From assembly GCF_015864945.1 (NCBI RefSeq), contig NZ_JADYWF010000002.1, positions 310,001-374,000 of the forward strand: DNA of 64,000 bases. Direction: 5' to 3'. The position numbers and the translations under genes are program-made. The notes below the pieces were generated by a model. It did not search any database. It saw nothing but the letters and a program-made list of their open reading frames with translations, and was not told where the DNA came from. This DNA comes from Salinibacterium sp. NG253 (GTDB lineage: Bacteria; Actinomycetota; Actinomycetes; Actinomycetales; Microbacteriaceae). Positions 54,571 through 63,496 of this stretch are shown here, one piece after another; positions within the stretch are counted from its first letter, which is position 1; the number at the start of each line of letters is the position of its first letter.

Positions 54571-54663
54571 GTCTAGACAATCTCCTTGGTTTGTTTCCGA
54601 ATTATTGCGGGAATGGAGCGGTGCGAAACGGGGGTGAAATGTGATGGATAACGGCCCGAAACA

Positions 54664-54678
54664 ACTGGTCTGACCAGT
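54664..54678. promoter_or_regulatory. FadR-type GntR operator
   Basis: ACTGGTCTGACCAGT is a perfect 7+1+7 palindrome with core TGGTCTGACCA, which matches the TGGTnnGACCA style of FadR/LldR-subfamily GntR regulators. It lies between the divergent binding-protein (start 54570) and GntR (start 54783) genes, nearly midway, so it can control both. Confidence 0.85.
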
Positions 54679-54782
54679 ACACTTGGGGCGTGTCCGATAG
54701 TGTGGCACGGTCGTCGAAGGTCGTCAACACGAGGCGCACAATGATCGAAAACCGGCAACAATGATGTGCAAAAGGAAAGTAG

Positions 54783-55547
54783 ATGACTGACAAAACTGGG
54801 TTCGTCGCCGTCAAGCCTGTGCGCGCGTATGAAGCGATCGTGGAACAAATCGAGCAGGCGATCGCCACGCGTCAGCTTAATCCCGGAGATCGTTTGCCGA
54901 GCGAACGAGACCTCATGGGCACCTTCGCGGTCAGCCGCGCTACGGTGCGCGAAGCACTCCGCGTGCTCGAAAGCGGTGGGCTGGTGCGCTCACGCCCCGG
55001 TGATCCTCGCGGTCCTGAAATTCTTCAAGCGTCACCGGCGACGCTGCATAAAGCGATGAACCGTCTGGTGCGCAGCGGCACGATCAAACTCTCCGAACTG
55101 GTCGAGTTTCGCGTCATGCTCGAAGGGGCATCCTGCACGCTTGCTGCCGAACATCGCACCCCCGAGCAGCTCGAAGAGATGCGCGCTGCCGTCGAAGCAA
55201 TGGAATCAAGCATCGCCGGCGGGTCAGCAGTATTTAGCCAAGCGGATGTCGATTTTCACGCCACCGTGTGGGAAGCAAGCCACAACCAACTCATGCAGAT
55301 TTGCGGTGATGCGGCTCGCGGCGCACTCGTTGATCTGGTCAATGACCGCATCGACAGCGCTCCTGACTCCGGCGCGCAAATGAAGCTCTCGCTCGCCCAT
55401 GACTATGAGATCTTCAACGCCATCGAAGCCCAGGATGGTGCTCGGGCCGGGCAGCTGGCCCGCACCTTCGTCATCGAGTACTACGGCGAAATGATCGAGC
55501 ACGGCGATCGCAACGGCCTTGCCCTTCTGGGAGTGCCGAGCGAGTAA
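54783..55547 (+). CDS. GntR family regulator (FadR/FCD type)
   Basis: 254 residues. Winged helix-turn-helix at residues about 10-80: QIEQAIATRQLNPGDRLPSE, FAVSRATVREALRVLESGGL and GPEILQASP. An FCD ligand domain follows, with DVDFHATVWEASHN and LAHDYEIFNAI, which carry metal-binding His/Asp. It is divergent from the peptide/amide operon with a matching operator between them, so it most likely represses that operon until a substrate-derived inducer appears. A convergent CoA-binding gene follows after 12 bp. Confidence 0.93.
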   Translation: MTDKTGFVAVKPVRAYEAIVEQIEQAIATRQLNPGDRLPSERDLMGTFAVSRATVREALRVLESGGLVRSRPGDPRGPEILQASPATLHKAMNRLVRSGTIKLSELVEFRVMLEGASCTLAAEHRTPEQLEEMRAAVEAMESSIAGGSAVFSQADVDFHATVWEASHNQLMQICGDAARGALVDLVNDRIDSAPDSGAQMKLSLAHDYEIFNAIEAQDGARAGQLARTFVIEYYGEMIEHGDRNGLALLGVPSE

Positions 55548-55559
55548 TTCCCCTTGGGC

Positions 55560-56132
55560 CTAGCGCCCCGCGCGTCGTGACGAGATGACCCCGGTGTCGA
55601 AACCCATGAGGTTGAGTCCGCCGTTGAAGCGGGCGTGCTCCACCTTGAGGCAGCGGTCCATGACGATGGTGAGCCCCTGCGATTCGGCGTAGACGGCGGC
55701 TTCTTCATTCCAGATTCCGAGCTGCACCCACACAGTCGTTGCGCCGATCGCGAGCACATCCTCGATCACGGCGGGAATGTCGCTGGCTTTGCGAAACACG
55801 TCAACAATGTCGGGCACTTCGGGCAGCGACGCAAGGTCGGGGTAAGCCTTCTGGCCCAGAATCGTGTCGGCGTTGGGGTTCACGAAATACACCCGGTAGT
55901 CGGTGGACTGCAGCAGGTACGTGCCCACGAAGTAACTCGACCGCGAAGGATTGGGGGAGGCCCCGACAATCGCGATCGACTTCGCACCGCGCAGGATCGT
56001 GGCACGCTTTTTGGCATCCGGTCCCACCCAGGTGCGCTGCGATTTCAGCAGCTTGGCGAGCGGGGAGCTGGCGGGCAGGTCGCAGGTGAGCCCATTGCTG
56101 AGCTGGGTGGTCTGCACTTCTTCTGTCGACAT
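55560..56132 (-). CDS. CoA-binding (Rossmann-fold) protein
   Basis: 190 residues, YccU-like CoA-binding domain. The N-terminal nucleotide motif is SIAIVGASPNPSRSSYFVG, then YRVYFVNPNADTILGQKAYP and TTVWVQLGIWNEEAAVYAE. These single-domain proteins resemble the CoA-binding part of succinyl-CoA synthetase; their function is unclear. It begins two bases after the stop of the sulfhydrylase gene, an arrangement common near metY in actinobacteria. Confidence 0.88.
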   Translation of the reverse strand: MSTEEVQTTQLSNGLTCDLPASSPLAKLLKSQRTWVGPDAKKRATILRGAKSIAIVGASPNPSRSSYFVGTYLLQSTDYRVYFVNPNADTILGQKAYPDLASLPEVPDIVDVFRKASDIPAVIEDVLAIGATTVWVQLGIWNEEAAVYAESQGLTIVMDRCLKVEHARFNGGLNLMGFDTGVISSRRAGR

Positions 56133-56134
56133 CC

Positions 56135-57439
56135 TTAGCCCTTCACTGCGGTGGTCAATGCCTGATCGAGATCGGCGATGATGTCTTCGGGGTCTTCGAT
56201 TCCGACGCTGATGCGCACAACGCCGGGCAATACGCCGCCGTCGATGAGTTGCTGCTCGGTGAGCTGCGCGTGCGTTGTTGACGCGGGATGAATCACGAGC
56301 GTTTTTGCATCACCAATGTTGGCAAGGTGGCTGGCCAGCTCGACGCTCTCGATGAACTTCTGGCCGACGGCTCGACTGTTCTGCGTTCCCGTGCCGCGAA
56401 CCTCGAAGGAGAACACCGAACCGGCACCCTTGGGCAGATATTTCTGCGCACGCTCGAAGTGTGGATGCCCCGGCAGACCTGCCCAGTACACGGTTTCGAT
56501 GCGCGGGTCAGCTTCGAGCCACTCGGCAACGATGCGGGCGTTGTCGACGTGGGCTTGCATCCGGAAAGGGAGGGTCTCTACGCCGGTCGCGAGCAACCAG
56601 GCCGAGTGCGGGGCAAGGGCGGGCCCGATGTCGCGCAACTGCTCAGCGCGCAGCCGGGTGAGGAAGGCGTATTCGCCAAAGTTGCCGCTCCAGTTGAGGC
56701 CGCCATAGCTGGGAACAGGTTCATCGAAGAGGGGGAAGTGCTCATTGGCCCAGTCGAAGCGGCCGCTCTCTACGACGACACCGCCGAGAGTGGTGCCCGC
56801 GCCGCCAAGAAACTTGGTGGCCGAGTGAGTGACAATATCGGCGCCCCACTCGATCGGGCGGCTCAAATACGGGGTCGCGACCGTCGAGTCAATGACGAGC
56901 GGAATGTTGTGGGCATGAGCTACCTCGGCAAGGCCCTCGATGTCGGCAATCTCGCCGGAGGGGTTCGCGATGGTCTCCGCAAAGATCAGCTTTGTCTTCG
57001 GGGTGATCGCCGCCGCATAGTCGGCAGGGTCGGAAGAGCGCACAAACGTGGTATCGACCCCAAAACGGCGCAGCGTGACATCCAACTGCGTAATCGAACC
57101 GCCATACAGGTTGGCACTCGAGACAATGTGATCGCCAGCACCCGCAAGCGCTGCGAACGTGATGAATTGTGCGCTCAGTCCGCTGCCGGTCGCTACAGCG
57201 CCGAGGCCGCCCTCGAGCGACGCGACCCGTTCCTCGAAGCTGGCGACCGTCGGGTTAGCAAGCCGGGAATAGATATTGCCGTACTTCTGCAGAGCGAAGC
57301 GGGCGGCAGCATCCGCGGTGTCATCAAAGACGTAGGCGCTCGTCTGATAGATCGGCAGAGCGCGAGCGCCCGTCGCCGCATCAGGGATGTTGCCCGCGTG
57401 AATTGCACGCGTGCGGAAACCATAGTCGCGATCAGCCAT
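56135..57439 (-). CDS. metY: O-acetylhomoserine sulfhydrylase (PLP-dependent)
   Basis: 434 residues, Cys/Met metabolism PLP family. The PLP lysine is Lys209 in THSATKFLGG, and Asp184 (LVIDSTVATP) contacts the pyridine nitrogen. The length and the extended SATKFLGGAGTTLGG and PSYGGLNWSGNFGEY region favour O-acetylhomoserine aminocarboxypropyltransferase over cystathionine gamma-synthase. It makes homocysteine from O-acetylhomoserine and sulfide. No metX is present in the window. It is co-transcribed with the CoA-binding gene. Confidence 0.9.
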   Translation of the reverse strand: MADRDYGFRTRAIHAGNIPDAATGARALPIYQTSAYVFDDTADAAARFALQKYGNIYSRLANPTVASFEERVASLEGGLGAVATGSGLSAQFITFAALAGAGDHIVSSANLYGGSITQLDVTLRRFGVDTTFVRSSDPADYAAAITPKTKLIFAETIANPSGEIADIEGLAEVAHAHNIPLVIDSTVATPYLSRPIEWGADIVTHSATKFLGGAGTTLGGVVVESGRFDWANEHFPLFDEPVPSYGGLNWSGNFGEYAFLTRLRAEQLRDIGPALAPHSAWLLATGVETLPFRMQAHVDNARIVAEWLEADPRIETVYWAGLPGHPHFERAQKYLPKGAGSVFSFEVRGTGTQNSRAVGQKFIESVELASHLANIGDAKTLVIHPASTTHAQLTEQQLIDGGVLPGVVRISVGIEDPEDIIADLDQALTTAVKG

Positions 57440-57510
57440 GGCTTCAGGCTACAGAAACGGATGCCGCCGGCGGTCTTTCGACGTAACAGAACGCCACGAA
57501 AGTGGTCGGT

Positions 57511-59187
57511 CTAGATCCACGTCGGCAGCCACCAGCGCAGCCGCAGCAGGTCGTAGTCGATGGTTTGGCCGGTCCAGAGCGGCCAGAAGAACACGCTGAC
57601 CGCGATGGCGACGACGACAAAGACGGCCACGACGCCGAGTCCGCTCGTGCGTCGATAGCGATCGTCGTCGGATCTGCCGATGATCACCCCGAGGGCGGCC
57701 ACGAGCGCCAGGATCAGGTACGGCTCGAACACGATTGTGTAGAACTGGAACACGGTGCGGTTCAGGTAGAGCAACCACGGCAGGTAGCCGGCGGCGACGC
57801 CCATCAGAATGAAGCCGGTCTGCCACTGGCGGTAGCGCACCAGTCGGTACACGAGGTACAGCATGGCCGCGGTCGCAGCCCACCAGATGATGGGGTTGGC
57901 GATTCCAGAGATGGAGGCGCCGCAAGCATCCGCGAGACAGCCGTCGTCGCCGCGGGACAAGTTTTCGTAGAACATGCTCGTGGGCCGGATAAGCAGCAGC
58001 CAAGTGAGCGGGTTTGCCTGATACGGATGTGGTCGGCTTTCGCCCACGTGATAGCTGTAGACGCTCGATTGAAAGTGCCACAGGCTTTGCAGGTCGAGAG
58101 GCACCCAGCTGAGAGCGCCGGTCCAGGCGTTGCCGTCACTTTCGGCCCAGTTGCGGTCGTAGCCGTTGTCGCTGAGGAACCAGCCTGTCCACGTGCTGAG
58201 GTACACGAGCAGCGCAATCGGCACGGTCAGCAGGAAGCTGACCGGGGCTTGCTTGAAGAGGGTGCCGGAGCCCCAGAAGGTGATGCCGGCCTGGCGGCGA
58301 GCGAGGGCATCCACCACCAGGCTGTAGACGGCGAAGGCAGCCAAGAAGTAGAGGCCGTTCCATTTGACGGCGGCAGCGAGGCCGAAGGAAACGGCGGCGA
58401 GAATGAGCCAGGGCCGCCACCACAACGCAGGACCCCATTCGGTGCTCGCGCCGCGGAGCCCCCGGCGACTGATCCACAGTGCCAGCCGGGTGGCCGAATG
58501 CTCGCGATCCAGCAGCATCGCACCGACCCCGAGCAGGGCAAAGATCATCACAAAGTTGTCGAGCAGCGCGACCCGACTCATGACAATCGCGTTGCCATCG
58601 ATCGCCAGCAGAAGCCCGGCAAGAGTCGCCAATAGCGTGGAACCGAACAGTTTCTTGGCGATCAGCATGAGCACCACGACCGCGAGAATGCCGACAATGG
58701 CGGTCGCGATGCGCCAGCCAAAGGGATCCTCGCCTCCGCCCGGCAGCATGCCCAACCCGATCAGCCACTTGCCGAGCGGCGGATGCACCACAAACGACGG
58801 GTCATTCAAAAAGATGTTGACCTTGCCGCTGTTGAACAGGGCATCCGCTTCGGCTGGCCACTGTGCCTCGTAGCCGAGGTTCACGAGCGTCCACGAATCT
58901 TTCACATAGAAGGTCTCGTCAAACACCAGCGACGACGGATGCCCGAGGCTCACCAGTCGCGTGAATGCCGCGATCAGCACCACAATCGCCGGCCCAGCCC
59001 AGCCGAGCCAGCGGCGGGTTAGCGGACTTCTCGCCGCCCACCAGTGATCGAGCGCCGAGCCCTCGCCGGCGGCATAGTGGCGGCCCGAGGCCTCCGAAAC
59101 TGATGCAGCATCGGTATTTTCCAGAGCCCTCGCCGACGACTCGTTCGACAGGATGTCGTCGAAGTCGCGCGGGTTCGTCTGGCTCAC
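57511..59187 (-). CDS. pmt: Protein O-mannosyltransferase (PMT family)
   Basis: 558 residues from GTG 59187, whose start overlaps the stop of the tetR gene (GTGA). A polar N-terminus of about 60 residues precedes many membrane helices. The catalytic DE pair is Asp90-Glu91 in SLVFDETFYVKDSW, in the first external loop. C-terminal landmarks include HPYQANPLTWLLLIRP and NPIIWW. It transfers mannose from polyprenyl phosphate to exported proteins. In other actinobacteria pmt is next to rsmI; here about 4.3 kb separates them. Confidence 0.92.
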   Translation of the reverse strand: MSQTNPRDFDDILSNESSARALENTDAASVSEASGRHYAAGEGSALDHWWAARSPLTRRWLGWAGPAIVVLIAAFTRLVSLGHPSSLVFDETFYVKDSWTLVNLGYEAQWPAEADALFNSGKVNIFLNDPSFVVHPPLGKWLIGLGMLPGGGEDPFGWRIATAIVGILAVVVLMLIAKKLFGSTLLATLAGLLLAIDGNAIVMSRVALLDNFVMIFALLGVGAMLLDREHSATRLALWISRRGLRGASTEWGPALWWRPWLILAAVSFGLAAAVKWNGLYFLAAFAVYSLVVDALARRQAGITFWGSGTLFKQAPVSFLLTVPIALLVYLSTWTGWFLSDNGYDRNWAESDGNAWTGALSWVPLDLQSLWHFQSSVYSYHVGESRPHPYQANPLTWLLLIRPTSMFYENLSRGDDGCLADACGASISGIANPIIWWAATAAMLYLVYRLVRYRQWQTGFILMGVAAGYLPWLLYLNRTVFQFYTIVFEPYLILALVAALGVIIGRSDDDRYRRTSGLGVVAVFVVVAIAVSVFFWPLWTGQTIDYDLLRLRWWLPTWI

Positions 59188-59759
59188 TCGGCAATCGTAC
59201 TCAGCGCGGAGCGATCGTGGGGTGCAGTGAAGGTTTGCCAAATCCAGTCGGCGGCGGTGCTGGCGGAGGGGCGCGGAGTCATGGCGAGCCACACCTCGAT
59301 GATTCCGAAGGTGGCGCCGGTGACGCTGGCGCTCGCGATATCGAGGCCGAGTCCTTCCGGGGCTGCGGGGTCGTGGTCGATGATTCCTTGGCGCACAAAG
59401 AGGTTGAGGCGGGCGCGCAAGCGCGAGGCAACGAGGGCTGAACCGCGGGGACCGAGGGCGCTTGTGTACACGGCGGCGTTGGCGTCGACGTGAGAGAGAT
59501 AGCTGAGCAGCGCGGGCGGCGGAGTGGGGCTGAGGGGGTCGAGGTCGGCCAGCTGAACCCCGGCGTCATCGGCGGCAGCTTCGATCGCAAAGGCGAGCAG
59601 TGTCTCTTTATCGGAGTAGTGCTGGTAAAAGCTGCTGCGGTTAACGCCCGCACGTTCCACGATCTGGTTGACGGTCACTTCGTCGAAGGGGTGCTCTTGA
59701 GTGAGGGCAAAGAGGGCGTGTTGCAGGCTGTGCCGGGTTCGTTCTACGCGAGCATCCAT
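59184..59759 (-). CDS. TetR family regulator
   Basis: 191 residues from ATG 59759 (MDARVERTRHSL); a longer frame would run through the operator. The HTH is at residues about 5-50: ALFALTQEHPFDEVTVNQIV, then ERAGVNRSSFYQHYSDKETL. The ligand domain is all-helical. It is divergent from the MMPL gene with a 30-bp palindrome between them and almost certainly represses that gene and itself. Its stop overlaps the pmt start, which may bring pmt under its control. Confidence 0.92.
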   Translation of the reverse strand: MDARVERTRHSLQHALFALTQEHPFDEVTVNQIVERAGVNRSSFYQHYSDKETLLAFAIEAAADDAGVQLADLDPLSPTPPPALLSYLSHVDANAAVYTSALGPRGSALVASRLRARLNLFVRQGIIDHDPAAPEGLGLDIASASVTGATFGIIEVWLAMTPRPSASTAADWIWQTFTAPHDRSALSTIAE

Positions 59760-59793
59760 CCGTCGATCATTGCAGAGATACCCCGCAAAGGGG

Positions 59794-59823
59794 TGAGTTT
59801 TCCGACAAGTGTTGGAAAACTCA
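59794..59823. promoter_or_regulatory. 30-bp TetR operator between tetR and MMPL genes
   Basis: Arms TGAGTTTTCC (59794-59803) and GGAAAACTCA (59814-59823) are exact complements, with a 10-bp centre that pairs at three of five positions, so 13 of 15 pairs agree. It is 34 bp from the TetR start and 76 bp from the MMPL start. The size and divergent placement suit a TetR dimer or dimer pair. Confidence 0.9.
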
Positions 59824-59899
59824 GGCAAGGAGACTTAGGCTGGTATCTGGCCCGAAGACGTGCTCGTTTTTGTGTTCCCGACGAGAGGTTTTCTTCAGC

Positions 59900-62455
59900 A
59901 TGGCTGAACTCCTGTACCGCCTTGGCCGCCTATCGGCTCGCCGCGCTTGGCTCTTCATCATCAGCTGGCTCGCCGTGCTCGGTCTCGCTGGCGCTGCCTT
60001 CGCGGTTTTCGGCGGCACTCTGTCGTCGACCATGACTATTCCCGGCACGGAAACTGAACGTGTGGCCGACGAACTCACCGAGCAACTCGGTGACGTTGGT
60101 GGCATTTCCGCCACGGTCGTCTTTGGTTCAGAAGATGGCAGCGCCTTTTCCGCCGAACAACAGGGCGACATCACGGATGCCCTCGCCGAGCTCACCTCGC
60201 AGAACAACGTCAGCGACGTCATCGACCCCTTCGAGACCGACGCCCAGCGCAACGATCAAGCGCAAGAAATCGTGGACGGTCGCGAGCAGATCGACGCCGG
60301 CAAGCAGCAGCTAGTGGACGGCCAGGCTCAGTTGGATGCCGCCGCCACAGAACTCGAAGCCGGTCAAACTCAACTCGATGCTGCGATTGAGCAGGCTCAA
60401 GCCGCGGGCTTCTATGAGGCATCCGTCGATCAATTCGATGCCCAGCAAGCACAGATCGATGCCGGGCTGGCTGAGATCGACACCCAGCAGGCCACGATTG
60501 ACGAGAACACTGCGCTATTGGCCGAACAAGAGGCGCAACTCGGCTTCGGCGAGCGTCTCATGGATGCCGCATCCGAGATCAGCCTCGTCTCTACCGACGG
60601 TGCGACGGCTCTCGGCCTCATCACCTTCGACAGCGAACTCCTCGACATTCCCGGCGAGACGAAGACCGCGATTGCGGATGAGCTCGACGCGATCGACATT
60701 GACGGAGTGACGGTCGATTACTCGTCGTCCATCACTACGTCGACCGATGGTCTGTTGGGCGTCGGTGAGCTTATCGGTGTTCTGTTGGCCGGCATTGTCT
60801 TGCTCGTGTTGTTCCGTTCGTTCTTGCCCGCAACGCTGCCGATCGTCTCCTCGATCATCGGTGTCGGAGTGGGTGTCGCGGGTTCGCTTGCGTTCTCGGG
60901 AGTCGTCGATATGACCTCGGTTACGCCGATCCTGGGCGTCATGCTCGGCCTTGCGGTCGGCATCGACTACACCCTGTTCATTGTGCAGCGTCACCGTCGT
61001 CAACTCGCGGCAGGAATGGACCTGCACGAGTCGATCGGTCTCGCCAACGGCACCTCCGGCAACGCGGTGTTGTTTGCCGGGTCGACAGTTCTTGTCGCTC
61101 TGCTCGCGCTCAATGTGAGCGGTATCCCTTTCCTCGGCGTTATGGGCACCGTGGGCGCGGTCTGCGTTTTCATCTCTGTGCTGATCGCCGTGAGCCTCAC
61201 GCCAGCCCTGCTGGCATTGCTGGGCAAGCGAGTTCTTTCTCGCAAGGCCCGAGCCAATATTGGTCACGAGTCGCATACGCTCCCGCCCGCCCGCGCCATG
61301 CGCACGAGTCGCGCTGTGGTCATGCTGATCGTGGCGACGCTCGGTCTGTTGATCGTGGCCATCCCGGCGCTGTCGATGCGCCTCGGGCTCCCGGATGGTT
61401 CGTCAGAGCCCGCCGATTCGACGCAGTACCGCACCTACACGACGATCGCCGAAGAATTCGGAGCGGGCCAAAACGGTACCCTCCTGGTGACCGCCACTCT
61501 TCCCGCCCCCGTGGCGGAAGAGGATGAACTTGAGACTCAAGCCGACCTCGCCGACCAGTTGTTGGCGGTTGACGGTGTTGTGGCTGTCGCCCCGATCGGC
61601 GTCTCCGACGATTCGGACTACTTCGCGTTCCAGGTCATCCCGGTCGACGGTCCGTCGAGCGTCTCGACGGGGGAACTCGTTCACGAACTGCGCGACAGCT
61701 CGCCACTCGCGGGAAACATCGAGCTCGGTGTGGCCGGCTCGGCCAGCGGAAACATTGACATCTCCGAGAAGCTGGCTGATGTGCTGCCGCTGTACCTCGC
61801 GGTTGTTATTGGGCTGTCGCTGATCATCCTGATTCTGGTGTTCCGTTCGCTGCTCGTGCCGGTGATCGCGACCGCGGGTTACGTGCTGTCGTTGTTGGCG
61901 GCGTTCGGTGCAATGGTCGCCGTGTACCAGTGGGGTTGGCTGGGGGCGCTCTTCGGCGTGACCGACCCTGGCCCGCTGCTGAACTTTGCCCCGATCATCA
62001 TCATGGGTGTGCTGTTCGGCCTCGCCATGGACTACCAACTGTTCCTTGTCTCGGGAATGCGCGAAGCGTACATCCACGGTGTGCCGGCTAAGGCTGCCGT
62101 CATGAGCGGTCTCCGCAGTGGTCGTGCCGTCGTCACCGCCGCGGCGATCATCATGATTGCCGTCTTCGGAGGCTTCGTCTTCTCGCACCTCGCGATCGTT
62201 CGCCCGCTTGGCTTCGGTCTCGCCGTCGGCGTGCTCTTTGACGCCTTTGTCGTGCGGATGATGTTGGTTCCGGCCCTGATGCACCTGTTCGGCAAGTCGG
62301 TGTGGTGGTTGCCTCGCTGGCTTGACCGCATCCTGCCCAGTGTGGACGTCGAGGGCTCAGCCCTCGAGCGCAGCCATCCGATGCACGCTGCTGATCCGCA
62401 TGACGCCGGCGGTGCGGCGCCTGCTCCCGCAGCGCCCGAATCATCGGAGCGCTAA
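59900..62455 (+). CDS. MMPL family (RND-type) transporter
   Basis: 851 residues from ATG 59900 (MAELLYRLGRL). Two RND halves: each has an external domain and a helical bundle. MMPL motifs include GLAVGIDYTLFIVQRHRRQL (with GIDYxLF) and GLAMDYQLFLVSGMRE. The first external domain contains a long Gln/Ala/Asp/Leu-rich coiled coil (about residues 118-215; QIDAGKQQLVDGQAQLDAA), expected to project outward. Such transporters export lipids, siderophores or drugs by proton motive force. Regulation by the divergent TetR is strongly suggested by the operator. Confidence 0.93.
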   Translation: MAELLYRLGRLSARRAWLFIISWLAVLGLAGAAFAVFGGTLSSTMTIPGTETERVADELTEQLGDVGGISATVVFGSEDGSAFSAEQQGDITDALAELTSQNNVSDVIDPFETDAQRNDQAQEIVDGREQIDAGKQQLVDGQAQLDAAATELEAGQTQLDAAIEQAQAAGFYEASVDQFDAQQAQIDAGLAEIDTQQATIDENTALLAEQEAQLGFGERLMDAASEISLVSTDGATALGLITFDSELLDIPGETKTAIADELDAIDIDGVTVDYSSSITTSTDGLLGVGELIGVLLAGIVLLVLFRSFLPATLPIVSSIIGVGVGVAGSLAFSGVVDMTSVTPILGVMLGLAVGIDYTLFIVQRHRRQLAAGMDLHESIGLANGTSGNAVLFAGSTVLVALLALNVSGIPFLGVMGTVGAVCVFISVLIAVSLTPALLALLGKRVLSRKARANIGHESHTLPPARAMRTSRAVVMLIVATLGLLIVAIPALSMRLGLPDGSSEPADSTQYRTYTTIAEEFGAGQNGTLLVTATLPAPVAEEDELETQADLADQLLAVDGVVAVAPIGVSDDSDYFAFQVIPVDGPSSVSTGELVHELRDSSPLAGNIELGVAGSASGNIDISEKLADVLPLYLAVVIGLSLIILILVFRSLLVPVIATAGYVLSLLAAFGAMVAVYQWGWLGALFGVTDPGPLLNFAPIIIMGVLFGLAMDYQLFLVSGMREAYIHGVPAKAAVMSGLRSGRAVVTAAAIIMIAVFGGFVFSHLAIVRPLGFGLAVGVLFDAFVVRMMLVPALMHLFGKSVWWLPRWLDRILPSVDVEGSALERSHPMHAADPHDAGGAAPAPAAPESSER

Positions 62456-62493
62456 GAACTCACGATCGCTCCCGCTGCCCGGGGAGGCTTCCG

Positions 62494-63408
62494 CTACAGC
62501 GGGGTCTCTTCGGGCAGTAGTGCGTTCGGCCCAGCCCCGGGTTCTCCCGGCACGCGGGATGCCGCCCGCACTGCCCCGATGGAGGCCGCGATCACGAGGG
62601 CGATTCCCACTCCTTGCACGAGGGTGATGCTTTGGCCGAGCACGAAGAAGCCAGCCCCGGTGGCGATAGCGGGAGCCAGTGCCATGAGCACCGAGAACGC
62701 GGCGGCGGAGATGCGGCGCAGCGCAATAAGTTCGAGGGCGTACGGAATCGCCGAGGAACAAATAGCCACCGCGAGCCCGCGCATCAAAATTGACGGCTCG
62801 AGCAGAGTGCTACCCGCTTGCGAGATGCCGAAGGGGAGGCTGATGATCGCGCCGATTGCCATGGCGATGGCGAGGCCATCCAAGCCGGCAAAGACTTGAC
62901 CGGTTTTGCGGGACGCCAAAATGTAGCCCGCCCATGACACGGCGGCGGCAAGCGCGAAGGCAACACCGACGGGGTCGAGAGCGCCAACGCTGCCGAGGCT
63001 GAGCAGGGCGACCCCGGCGAAGGCGAGCACAGCCCACAGCCAGGCGCTGGCCCGACGGGCAACGATGACGGAGAGCACGAGGGGGCCGAGCACTTCAATC
63101 GTGACGGTCGCGCCGAGGTCAACGCGGGAGAGTGCTTCGTAGAACAGCAGGTTCATGCCGCCGAGCGAAATGCCGAAAATCAGGGCCATGAGCCAGGCCC
63201 GCTTCGAGATAGCGCGCAGGTTGGGGCGGGCAATCGCCAGCAGAATCGCGGCCGAGAAAACGAGGCGCAGCGACACCATTCCGGCGGGGCCGACTTCGGG
63301 GAACAGCAGCACCGCTACCGAAGCGCCGACATCCTGAAAGATCAGGCCCAACACCACGAGCATGACAGCACCCAGCGGGGTTCCCCTCAAGGGCGGACGA
63401 GTCGACAT
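62494..63408 (-). CDS. EamA family (DMT) transporter
   Basis: 304 residues with ten hydrophobic helices in two EamA repeats (GAVMLVVLGLIFQDVGASVAV start; AVSWAGYILASRKTGQVFAG start of repeat two). It resembles the RhtA/YdcZ-like threonine/homoserine exporter group, but substrate assignment is weak. It converges with the MMPL gene (38 bp gap) and is divergent from rsmI (88 bp between starts). Confidence 0.88.
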   Translation of the reverse strand: MSTRPPLRGTPLGAVMLVVLGLIFQDVGASVAVLLFPEVGPAGMVSLRLVFSAAILLAIARPNLRAISKRAWLMALIFGISLGGMNLLFYEALSRVDLGATVTIEVLGPLVLSVIVARRASAWLWAVLAFAGVALLSLGSVGALDPVGVAFALAAAVSWAGYILASRKTGQVFAGLDGLAIAMAIGAIISLPFGISQAGSTLLEPSILMRGLAVAICSSAIPYALELIALRRISAAAFSVLMALAPAIATGAGFFVLGQSITLVQGVGIALVIAASIGAVRAASRVPGEPGAGPNALLPEETPL

Positions 63409-63496
63409 AGTGCAACCCTACGACCTCAGAAGGGGTGATCTGCGCGCGAAAGAGAGCCGAATTCTGCGCTCGCAGTGCGGGTGGGAGAATGGCCGA

